Below, piece after piece: positions 25,201 through 32,302 of a DNA stretch of 38,188 nucleotides (its first letter is position 1; every line of letters begins with the position of its first letter). A program made the position numbers and the translations under genes. Under the pieces are notes generated by a model. The model made no database searches. It saw only the letters and a list, made by a program, of their open reading frames with translations, and was not told where the DNA came from. Source of the stretch: Bacteroidales bacterium (lineage in GTDB: Bacteria; Bacteroidota; Bacteroidia; Bacteroidales; UBA932); contig JAHHQP010000022.1 in assembly GCA_020026355.1 (NCBI GenBank), positions 1 through 38,188 of the forward strand, in the 5' to 3' direction.

Positions 25201-25352
25201 CTCAGTGAAGACGGGGCTGCCGTTGAGAACCAGGTGGGGACGTTCTCTTCGAAAGAATGAAGCCTTTCGTGTTTTACATATTGGGCGGAAAGGGACTGTG
25301 CACCGGAAATGAGTGCAAGCGCAAGTGCAAGTGATTTGAGGGTTCTGTTCAT
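22257..25352 (-). CDS. polysaccharide lyase family 8, chondroitin sulfate ABC lyase-like
   Basis: This 1031-aa secreted lyase should cut uronic-acid-containing glycosaminoglycans by beta-elimination. A signal peptide (1-23, ending LSA) is followed by an N-terminal jelly-roll domain (about 30-190), the alpha/alpha toroid catalytic domain (about 220-590) and C-terminal beta-sandwiches. Catalytic residues by analogy with Proteus chondroitinase ABC: His462 and Tyr469 in HCNNYPAY (HEGNYPGY in Proteus) and Arg522 in SGRHP. A Glu in ASEHYLDANFYGRY may be the fourth. Substrate could be chondroitin, dermatan or hyaluronan. It follows a SusD gene by 73 bp in the same direction, so it belongs to the second PUL. 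No sulfatase or GH88 is nearby. Confidence 0.92.
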   Translation of the reverse strand: MNRTLKSLALALALISGAQSLSAQYVKHERLHSFEENVPTWFSTAAPSSLSISDEHFRDGQHSLCWDYEPGAVLDYRKDLLFEPVDPTGKDTYLSCFILWVYNEEAVDGQLRFEFLKEGRVCTSFPMNINFTGWRGIWVCYERDMEGRPESGMDAFRIIAPETSGKLWFDHLIPATKVDERQQTSDFQVPFVHRETSNHWLVIYPHYLYKPEMELTPLTREQEMDMKILEERFVRQLYTPSALTQAKMDRIRKQYDFYEIGYRNGHVYGKPIYFCRHSEAYERMIPNWSKHIFDRLGVEMRNYFNLMKDVSVAYLNATNPEWKTELQDKFLAMYDNITDQGVAFGSCWGNIHHYGYSIRGMFTSYFLMKDVLRRSGRLDAAVKTLNWYAITNEIYPKPDRFGIDIDTFNTKLQGRFASILIMEDSPEKVRYLRSIQRWLNYGCMPADGLEGSFKKDGACFHHCNNYPAYAVGGLEGATDAIYLLHGTQFRLSEAAHSTVKNVLLTMRFYCNLQQWPLSMSGRHPNSIGHLIPMQYAVMALSGTPDGKDTIDADMARAYLRLVPETKDVGKDEPEYLPSGNRKEELEMKERLRSMGFEAEPDPQGTRTLGYGCVAIYRNSNWMAAVRGHSRYLWASEHYLDANFYGRYLAHGSMQIMTGKPGTEVTMKGSGWQEAGFDWNRIPGTTSIHLPFEKLRATISKVDLFSGIEEMLYSDEAFAGGLSHGGENGNFGMKLHEHDKYNGSLRARKSYHFFNGEIVALGSDIENTNADNRTETTVFQTTAPDKETKAIWRQHKNGENFWLDPDGIGYIIPKAELGKVRFELNFPQTTVGERSTRPTSGDWASLTFQHGKAPKGESYEYAVFPQTDRKSLKRQARRPDYKVLRKDSKAHIVSFDKGRTQSYVLFETPQVNELPKKCLLADADTSCLVMTTLRKDGRLLLTVSQPDLALYRGPSDELYDENGKRVERSIYSRPWKSHESMEIPVTVTLKGSWEAEELPENCTIVERREQETVLRFICKDAASFDILLKNEK

Positions 25353-25425
25353 ATTCGTTTATCAAGTAAATGACGGGGGAATGCTTTCCCCCGTCTGTAT
25401 GAAGCGGCTTCAGGGCCGATGCTTT

Positions 25426-26988
25426 CTAGTAGCCCGGGTTGTTTTCCCATCCGGTAAGCGAAATCTGCTCCGAAGGGATCGGAATGTAGTAGTGGTTGTT
25501 TGCCTTGAACAGGGAATTGGCCCATTGCTCAGGTTTGACAGCCTCGACTTTCTCAAGACGGACAAGGTCGTACCATCTTCTCATTTCTGCGAAGAATTCC
25601 CAACCGTTTTCATCGAATACGGCTTCAAGGAACTGTGCCGCATCAGTCGTGCTGGTTTTGTCCGCCTCTGCCATGCCGGCACGGTCCTGGACCTTCTTCA
25701 GACATTCCTGTGCTTCTGGACTGACGGCTCCGGTTGCTTTGACGGAAGCTTCAGCATACATCAGCAGAACATCGGCATAGCGGTAGATGCTGGTCAGACC
25801 GTTGGACTGGGCTGCCTTGGCGAATTTACCGGTAGCGGTGAAGGTCTCCTTGTCGTATTTGCCGTCATTGTCATAGTCATAGTATTTCGCGATCGCAGGG
25901 CATTTGTTGGCGGTCTCCTTGTAGGAAACAGGAGCCTGCTGATCGGTCGCGGTATACCACTCGTCCAGATAGTTCCATTCCTTGCGGGCACCTTCCGGAT
26001 ATTTCTCATAGAAGGCGGCAGATCCGAAGTAGTCTTTCCAACCGGCGAACTTGCTGACGACGCCTTTCACGTTCTTGGCCATGAAATCACCGGGGACATA
26101 AGATTTGCCATAGTTGCTGGCCGTCTTGAAAGGTACGGAGTGGAAAAGGGAGAACATATGCTCGTTCGTTTCCATCTTCTTGTCTTCTTTCCAGAGGTCA
26201 CCATATTCTGCAGTCAGCTGAAGATTGCTGTTGTCGATGATATCTTTGAGTTCCTTGGCGGCTTTTCCGTTGTATTCCTTGCTGTCCAGCTTGAGCGGCC
26301 AGCCTGCAGCAGTCATGTAGGCATCGGCAAGGGCTGCTTTCGCCGCCCATTTCGATGGGGTGGAGGAATCTCCGCTACGGCTTGTTTCAGGAAGGTCCTG
26401 TGCCGCTTTCTGCAGGTCAGGGAAAATGGTCTTTTCGTAAATCTCTTTCACTGCCGTACGTGGCATGCTCACTTCCGCGTCATCTTTCGTCAGTACCAAT
26501 GGAACGTCACCGAAGGTTCTTGCCAGGTAGAAATAGGAGAGACCGCGCATGAAGTAAGCTTCAGCGATCACGGCCTGAAGCGCCTTGTCTTCTTTATTGA
26601 CCGGCGTACCTTCAATGATCTTGTTGGAACTGACGATCACCTTGTAGAACAGGCTCCAGAGCTGCTGGTAGGTCGCGGCATCACCGCTGGAAGTCGGGGT
26701 GAGGTCTTCGTAGAAGGACAAGGGGTTTCCAGGCTTGTCGGTAGCGTAGGTGATGTCATCTGCCATGACGTTGATTCTCTGTATACGGCAGTTGAATCCG
26801 TAGTTTCCTGCACGCAGCTCGTTGTACAGGGCGGAGACACCTCTGGACACGGATTCGATATCCTTCGGATATTCGATATACTCTTCTTCTGTCAGAAATG
26901 AATTCGGTTTCTGGTTCAGATCCACACAAGAAGAAACTGAAGTCGCAAGCAGAGCGCCTGCAATCAGCGGATATATTGTTTTCTTCAT
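25426..26988 (-). CDS. SusD/RagB-family glycan-binding lipoprotein (second PUL)
   Basis: The lipoprotein signal ends at SVSSC (from the Met at 26988; an ATG two codons earlier at 26994 is the other option). It is followed by VDLNQKPNSFLTEEEY, typical of SusD N-termini. TPR helices include AVIAEAYFMRGLSYFYLARTFGDVPLVL (about residues 100-127), a family hallmark, and the C-terminus ends GWENNPGY. About 520 aa. It lies 28 bp downstream of its SusC partner and upstream of the PL8 lyase, so it probably binds a glycosaminoglycan or fragments of one. Confidence 0.95.
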   Translation of the reverse strand: MKKTIYPLIAGALLATSVSSCVDLNQKPNSFLTEEEYIEYPKDIESVSRGVSALYNELRAGNYGFNCRIQRINVMADDITYATDKPGNPLSFYEDLTPTSSGDAATYQQLWSLFYKVIVSSNKIIEGTPVNKEDKALQAVIAEAYFMRGLSYFYLARTFGDVPLVLTKDDAEVSMPRTAVKEIYEKTIFPDLQKAAQDLPETSRSGDSSTPSKWAAKAALADAYMTAAGWPLKLDSKEYNGKAAKELKDIIDNSNLQLTAEYGDLWKEDKKMETNEHMFSLFHSVPFKTASNYGKSYVPGDFMAKNVKGVVSKFAGWKDYFGSAAFYEKYPEGARKEWNYLDEWYTATDQQAPVSYKETANKCPAIAKYYDYDNDGKYDKETFTATGKFAKAAQSNGLTSIYRYADVLLMYAEASVKATGAVSPEAQECLKKVQDRAGMAEADKTSTTDAAQFLEAVFDENGWEFFAEMRRWYDLVRLEKVEAVKPEQWANSLFKANNHYYIPIPSEQISLTGWENNPGY

Positions 26989-27016
26989 AATCATTGTCGT
27001 CTATTTGAATGGTCCG

Positions 27017-30000
27017 TTAAAATGCAAAGTTGAGACCGAACAGGAAATTGCGGCTGTTCGGATAGGCTGCCCAGTCCACACCTGGGGTCAGCGGATTTCC
27101 GAGGGTCGCTTCAGGATCGAAACCGGAGTAGCCGGTGAACATGAACGGATTCTGAGCGGAGAAGTAGAAACGGAGATTGTTGATGTGGATCTTCTCGCAG
27201 ATCTGTGCCGGCAGCGTGTAGCCGAGCGTGATGCTCTTCACTTTCACGAAACCACCCTTCTCTACGAAACGGTCTGAGAACGCATCTTTAGCGGTAGAAG
27301 TCTTGTCTTCCACGAAGCCCGGGATGTTGGTGTTAGGGTTGTCCTTGGTCCATCTGTTGAGGTAGGCTCTCTTCGGAGTGACGAAGCAGACCTGCTGTCC
27401 TTTCAGAGAGTTGTAGCCGATCTGGTCCGTAGCATTGTAGATGTCGAAACCATGGAAACCGACAATGAAGAAGGACAGGTCGAAGTTACCGAAGGTGAAG
27501 CTGTTGTTCCAGCCCCAGTTGAAAGCAGGCTGACCGCAACCGATGATGCCCTTATCGTCATCGTTCAGTTTACCGTCACCGTTGACGTCTACATATTTAG
27601 CGTTACCGGCTTTGGCCTTGTACTGTGCACCGTTGGTCTTGCCGTTCTGATTGCCGTTGGCATCTACGAAAGGAGCGTTGATCTCCTCTTCCTGCCATAC
27701 GCCGTCAGATTTGTAACCCCAGAAGGTACCGATCTTTTCACCTTCGATCATACGGTAGATTTCCTTCTCGTGCTGTCCGGCCATGATCTGCGTGTGGTCC
27801 TTGGTCGGGATCTTGGTGAATTTACCGACGTTGTAGGAGAGCGTCAGGTCAGTATGCCATGAAAATCTTTCTTTCAGGAACGGGTCGCCGCTGATGAGGA
27901 ACTCGAAACCGGTGTTTCTGATCGCCCCGGCGTTCTTCAGCAGTTTCTCATAGCCCATGTGTGAAGGTTGAGCGACTTCAAGAAGGATGTCCTTGGATTC
28001 CTTGTTGTACCATTCTGCACTGATCTTCAATCTGTTGTCCAGAATACCGAAGTCGATTCCGATGTTTTCCTGGTCATTGTGCTCCCATCTCAAGTATGGA
28101 GCGGCAGGTCTGCCGACCGTGTAGGAAGTGGTGCCGTCGGCGTTGGAAACCGGAACCATCTGAGAGTAGATACGGTATGGCTCTACGGACTGGTTACCTA
28201 CGGAACCGTAGCTGACACGGAATTTCAACTGGTTCAGCCAGTCGACGTCTTTCAGCCAGTTCTCGTTCTTCATGTCCCAGGCAAAGGCCGCGGACGGGAA
28301 GTAATCCCATTTCTTGAAAAGACGGGAGGAACCGTCAGCACGGAAGGAAACGGTGAACATGTAACGGTTCATGAGCACATAGTTCGCTCTCAGCATTCCT
28401 GACATGAGGGTGTTGATCGTGTTGTTGGATTCAACGGCTGACAGATTCTTTTCAGACCAGTGGAGGGCATTCCAGCCGAGTTTGTCGAAGGCCAGCTGGT
28501 TGGCGATGCCTTTGTGTCTGTAGTTGTTCGCATAAGCCTGCTCGAACACTGCAGTGAGGTTGACTCTATGGTTCTGGTTGAATTCCTTCACATAACTGAG
28601 GATGTTCGTGTTCAACCAGCTGAAATTCCACATGCTTTCAGCCTTCGCTGTGGTGAGACTGTTCTTGAAATTGCCGTAGCTGTCCTCGTTCTCTGCGGAA
28701 CGGTGGAGCTGGTTGTCGAAGCTGACTCCGAACTGGCTGCGGAAAGTAAGACCGTCGATGATCTTGAATTCTACATAGCCCTGGAGATTGTTCTTCAGAC
28801 TTTTTCCTTGCTGCTGGCTTTCCCAGATCATACCCATCGGGTTGTATTGAGGAGAACCGTCGATGAGCTTGTTGTTGTATTCTCCGTTTTCGTTCTTAGG
28901 AAGAATGGTTGGCGGGAAATAGATCGCCTGCTGGATAAGGCCGTCATATTTGCTGATTCTCGGGCTGTTGTACATACGGAAGTCTCCGTAGAAATTGGCT
29001 CCGACTTTCAACCATTTCTTGATGGTGGAATCCACTTTCAATCTCCAGTTGTAATGTTCGGAGTCTGATCTCTGGATCACGCCCTGATTGTTCTCGTATC
29101 TGAATGAAGCCAGGTAGGAAGTCTTTCCGGAAGAACCTGCAACGGAAAAATCATAGTTCTGTGCCACAGCTACATCACGGAAAATGTTGTCTGCATAGTT
29201 GTAGCCCCCTTTGCCTGACTTGAATTCAGCCAGCTGCTCCTCTGAATAATATGGAGCATGGGTCTTGCCTATGCTTTCGAAATATTCCTTGCTGTAGTCA
29301 TTGGCCAGCAGAGCATATTCATAAGGGGAGAGGGTGTCGAATTTCTTCATCTGGGTCTTCAGGTTGACGAAGGCGTTGGCAGAGACGGTGATCCTGTCTT
29401 TGTCCGGGGTCTTCGTGGTGACGAGGATGACTCCGTTCGCACCTCTGGATCCGTAGACTGCTGCTGCGGAAGCGTCTTTCAAGACCTCGATGGAGGCAAT
29501 GTCAGCAGGGTTGAGCGCGTCGAGCGAGCCTCCGATGAATCCATCTACGACGACGAGAGGACCTCCTTCAGCGTTCACCGAGTTCACACCGCGTACACGG
29601 ATCGTATTGCCTGATGTCGGGTCGCCGGAACCGGAAAGAACGGAAACACCGGCCATTCTGCCTTGGAGGGCATCGGTAATGTTGCCGGAAGGGGTAGCTC
29701 TGACCATGTCTTTCGCTTTTACGGAAGCGATGGAGCCTGTCAGGTCGCTCTTTTTCTGGACACCATAACCGACCACAACCACTTCATTCAACAGCTCGCT
29801 GTCTTCTTCAAGTTTGATCCGGATGCTTTCACGGCCTTTCACGGCAACGGTCTGGGTGCGGTATCCGATGAATTGGACGATGAGTTTCGCATCTGCAGGT
29901 GCTGCGATTTCAAAGTTACCGTCAAGATCGGTGACACAACCTATGGTGGTGCCTTCAACAAGGATTGAAGCTCCGGTGACCGGACCTATGTTATCCACGA

Positions 30001-30112
30001 CAGTACCTTTGATCGTGAGGCTTTGCGCATTGACCCCAAGGGTCAATAAAGAGAAGATTACAGTAAGTAATCCGCAAGCCCACAATTGGGAAAAATGAGC
30101 TTTTCGTTTCAT
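27017..30112 (-). CDS. SusC/RagA-family TonB-linked outer membrane transporter (second PUL)
   Basis: A signal peptide (about 1-29, ending GVNA) precedes a carboxypeptidase-like domain (GTVVDNIGPVTGASILVEG). A TonB-box-like EVVVVGYGVQKKSDLTGS, a plug with AAVYGSRGANGVILVTTK, and a barrel ending FLFGLNFAF follow. Length is 1031 aa. It leads the susC-susD-PL8 cluster. The upstream region lacks a clear consensus promoter. No sigma/anti-sigma, hybrid two-component or SusR-type regulator is encoded in the window for this locus. Confidence 0.96.
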   Translation of the reverse strand: MKRKAHFSQLWACGLLTVIFSLLTLGVNAQSLTIKGTVVDNIGPVTGASILVEGTTIGCVTDLDGNFEIAAPADAKLIVQFIGYRTQTVAVKGRESIRIKLEEDSELLNEVVVVGYGVQKKSDLTGSIASVKAKDMVRATPSGNITDALQGRMAGVSVLSGSGDPTSGNTIRVRGVNSVNAEGGPLVVVDGFIGGSLDALNPADIASIEVLKDASAAAVYGSRGANGVILVTTKTPDKDRITVSANAFVNLKTQMKKFDTLSPYEYALLANDYSKEYFESIGKTHAPYYSEEQLAEFKSGKGGYNYADNIFRDVAVAQNYDFSVAGSSGKTSYLASFRYENNQGVIQRSDSEHYNWRLKVDSTIKKWLKVGANFYGDFRMYNSPRISKYDGLIQQAIYFPPTILPKNENGEYNNKLIDGSPQYNPMGMIWESQQQGKSLKNNLQGYVEFKIIDGLTFRSQFGVSFDNQLHRSAENEDSYGNFKNSLTTAKAESMWNFSWLNTNILSYVKEFNQNHRVNLTAVFEQAYANNYRHKGIANQLAFDKLGWNALHWSEKNLSAVESNNTINTLMSGMLRANYVLMNRYMFTVSFRADGSSRLFKKWDYFPSAAFAWDMKNENWLKDVDWLNQLKFRVSYGSVGNQSVEPYRIYSQMVPVSNADGTTSYTVGRPAAPYLRWEHNDQENIGIDFGILDNRLKISAEWYNKESKDILLEVAQPSHMGYEKLLKNAGAIRNTGFEFLISGDPFLKERFSWHTDLTLSYNVGKFTKIPTKDHTQIMAGQHEKEIYRMIEGEKIGTFWGYKSDGVWQEEEINAPFVDANGNQNGKTNGAQYKAKAGNAKYVDVNGDGKLNDDDKGIIGCGQPAFNWGWNNSFTFGNFDLSFFIVGFHGFDIYNATDQIGYNSLKGQQVCFVTPKRAYLNRWTKDNPNTNIPGFVEDKTSTAKDAFSDRFVEKGGFVKVKSITLGYTLPAQICEKIHINNLRFYFSAQNPFMFTGYSGFDPEATLGNPLTPGVDWAAYPNSRNFLFGLNFAF

Positions 30113-30257
30113 AAAGTTTTTAGTTTTAATGTGATACGGTACAACTAAGTTAGCTACTTTTTCAAGTGTAGTGCATCTTTCGTCTTTTCATTTTTCCTTA
30201 CGGCGAGTGGTTTGTACTGCACAGGAACATATCTGTACTGGCAGGGATGATGGCTGA

Positions 30258-30785
30258 TTGCCTGAAAAACCGTACCTTTGCCTCGTAAAAAGAGAATGCA
30301 GCGAATCCTTGGCCACATTGAACCATGCCCGTTTCGGTCATTTCGGAGAGGGGGAGAACTCCGGTTCGCGTCTGCAGGCGGTACTGGCTTATTCCGGGAT
30401 CGCCTACAAGCATCTTAGGGCAGGGGAATGGTCTTTGGACCAGCAGACGGCGGCACAGGCGCGGCTCTGGATCTTCTCTTTCCTGTACGGCCTGCTCCGT
30501 CCGATGGACCTGATTCTGCCTTACCGCATGGAGGGAAATGTGAAGCTGGAGGTCCACGAAGGGAAGACGATGTTCGAATGGTGGAAGCCTCGATTGACGG
30601 AAGTGCTCCTGAAGTCGATGTCCGTCTATGCCAAGATGTGCCGAGGCTCGATGGCACGACAGTTGATAGGTAGCGGTGACACTTTGGAAAGTCTCCGTGA
30701 TTTCCGGTATCAGGGCTTCTCTTTCCAGGGTGAACGTCGGGAAAAGGACGGTCATCTGGTCCTGACTTTCGTCAAGGTTGGCTGA
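30258..30785 (+). pseudogene. yaaA: yaaA (DUF328, peroxide-stress protein) remnant
   Basis: The translation matches YaaA in two blocks. The first runs from about LATLNHARF through AYSGIAY to FLYGLLRPMDLILPYRMEG and KTMFEWWKPRLTEVLL. The second is YAKMCRGSMARQLI to the end. Compared with the ~250-aa family, the first ~58 residues with the conserved SPAK motif are gone. About 48 residues around the conserved NLAS-EYF motif are missing in the middle. Only a TTG start is available, with a stop codon directly upstream. The missing front would overlap the start region of the divergent SusC gene. I therefore call it a decayed copy; a shortened but expressed protein is less likely. Confidence 0.7.
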
Positions 30786-30806
30786 ATGGATTTTTTTCTA
30801 TCTTTG
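30778..30806 (+). promoter_or_regulatory. Bacteroidetes-type promoter of the CCG-domain gene
   Basis: TTG (30778-30780), 18-bp spacer, TATCTTTG (30799-30806), an exact -7 match. It overlaps the end of the yaaA remnant. The next start codon is 31 bp downstream. Confidence 0.7.
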
Positions 30807-30837
30807 CGTCGGATTTTAAAAATTATAGTAGTAGAAC

Positions 30838-31491
30838 ATGCGATATGTATATGCTCCCGGATGCGCGCTGATGTCTTATAAGCCGCATCTCGCTGATAAG
30901 TTGAAGGTCTGGGCCGAGCAGCGTTTCGGTCCGATGGATACTTTGCTGACGTGCTGTTTCCTGTCCCCGGAACTGGAACCGGGAACCTGCATCGTCACCC
31001 CTTGTGCGACCTGCACGAAGAATTACCTCAAAGGGAATGCTGAATGTACTTCCCTTTTCCTGCTGACCGCTCTGGCGGAAAGTGAGGATTTCCCTTTCCC
31101 GGATTACGGCGGCAGGGAAATGAGTATTCAGGATACCTGTTCGGCCCGTGCGGAGCCGGAATATCTCGAGGCGGTACGTACCCTCCTCTCGCGGATGAAC
31201 ATTGTCCTGAAGGAACCGGCTCATACCGGTGCCAAGGCCAGGTGCTGCGGTCAGGTGATGTACGGAAAGCTTCCGGAAGAAAAGGTGGAATTCCAGATGA
31301 AGAAACGCGCGGACGAGATGCCTTGCGAGGAGGTGGTCACTTACTGTGCCTCCTGCATCATGGCGATGACCGTCGGCGGGAAGAAACCTCGTTTCATATT
31401 GGATCTCATTTTCGGAGAAGAGACGGAACTGAAGGACGGCATCGAGGCTTGGAACAGACGTCTGCTGGATTTCAGGAAAAGTCACCGGTAG
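30838..31491 (+). CDS. cysteine-rich CCG-domain protein (HdrB-like, iron-sulfur)
   Basis: This 217-aa soluble protein has two CCG-type cysteine sets. The first is Cys9, Cys39-Cys40 and Cys56-x2-Cys59, more compact than usual. The second is Cys101, Cys136-Cys137-Gly and Cys170-x2-Cys173, which fits the canonical C-x31-38-CC-x33-34-CxxC pattern closely. Such domains bind non-cubane [4Fe-4S] clusters in heterodisulfide reductase HdrB, and occur in LutA/GlpC-type proteins. No partner subunit (HdrA/C, GlpA, LutB/C) is adjacent, so the redox partner is unknown. It has a strong promoter and a terminator, hence it is probably monocistronic. Confidence 0.82.
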   Translation: MRYVYAPGCALMSYKPHLADKLKVWAEQRFGPMDTLLTCCFLSPELEPGTCIVTPCATCTKNYLKGNAECTSLFLLTALAESEDFPFPDYGGREMSIQDTCSARAEPEYLEAVRTLLSRMNIVLKEPAHTGAKARCCGQVMYGKLPEEKVEFQMKKRADEMPCEEVVTYCASCIMAMTVGGKKPRFILDLIFGEETELKDGIEAWNRRLLDFRKSHR

Positions 31492-31513
31492 TCCGGTACG
31501 CCGGTAAATGAGT

Positions 31514-31546
31514 AAAGCGCCGCAGTTCATCGATCTGCGGCGCTTT
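31514..31546. terminator. bidirectional terminator hairpin
   Basis: A perfect 12-bp stem AAAGCGCCGCAG/CTGCGGCGCTTT (31514-31525 with 31535-31546) with a 9-nt loop sits between the convergent CCG-domain and pflA genes. The ends are A/T-rich on both sides, so it may serve both. Confidence 0.8.
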
Positions 31547-31572
31547 ATTCATCTCTAATGGTATGGTTCTGA

Positions 31573-32298
31573 CTATTTCGTCAGGATTTCTTCAGCATGA
31601 GCGATGCACGCTGCGGTCGGCGGTTCCACGCCGGGCAGTCCGTACTCGATACCTAATTCTTCCCATTTGAAGATACCTAAGGTATGGTAGGGGAGCACTT
31701 CCACTCTTTCCACATTGGTCAGGCTGTCGATGAACTGACGCAGCGGGATCAGATATTCGTCGGAATCATTGACCCCAGGTACCAGCACGTGCCGGATCCA
31801 TACGGGTTTTCCGATCTCGCTCAGATACCTCGCGCAATCCAGGACAGCCTCATTCCTCTTGCCGGTCAGCCACTCGTGCTTCTCCGGATCGATGTGCTTG
31901 ATGTCCAGCAGCAGGAGATCGACATAGCGCATGAGTTCATTGAACTTGTCGAAGAAAGCTCCATTTCTGGTGAACAGCTGGCCGGAGGTGTCGATGGTCA
32001 CGTGGATTCCCTGCTCCTTGGCCTTGCGGCACAGCTCGATCAGGAAATCGATCTGGACCAATGGCTCTCCGCCGCTGACGGTGATGCCACCTTTCTTGCC
32101 CCAGTAGGATTTGTAGCGCAGGGCCTGTCCGATCAGATCGTCTGCCGTCCGCATTTCACCTTTGGGGATCGCCCAGGTGTCCGGGTTGTGGCAGAAACGG
32201 CATCTGAGAGGACAGCCTTTCAGAAAAATGATGAATCGAATCCCCGGCCCGTCAACGGAGCCGAAGGATTCGATCAGATGTATATTGCCTTTTATCAC
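31573..32298 (-). CDS. pflA: pyruvate formate-lyase activating enzyme
   Basis: This radical-SAM enzyme installs the glycyl radical on PflB. The cluster motif is Cys29-x3-Cys33-x2-Cys36 in GCPLRCRFCHNP; GGEPLVQIDF is the SAM-binding GGE motif. The N-terminus (IHLIESFGSVDGPGIRF) is typical, and 241 aa is the family length. It starts 4 bp after the pflB stop, so the two are cotranscribed. It needs a low-potential electron donor, possibly the flavodoxin encoded at the left end of the window. Confidence 0.97.
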   Translation of the reverse strand: MIKGNIHLIESFGSVDGPGIRFIIFLKGCPLRCRFCHNPDTWAIPKGEMRTADDLIGQALRYKSYWGKKGGITVSGGEPLVQIDFLIELCRKAKEQGIHVTIDTSGQLFTRNGAFFDKFNELMRYVDLLLLDIKHIDPEKHEWLTGKRNEAVLDCARYLSEIGKPVWIRHVLVPGVNDSDEYLIPLRQFIDSLTNVERVEVLPYHTLGIFKWEELGIEYGLPGVEPPTAACIAHAEEILTK

Positions 32299-32302
32299 TG
32301 GA

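Noticed and set aside
25309..26901. 530-codon open frame antisense to the second SusD gene
   Set aside because: SusD on the other strand is a clear family member. The antisense frame is most likely open because of codon bias in SusD.
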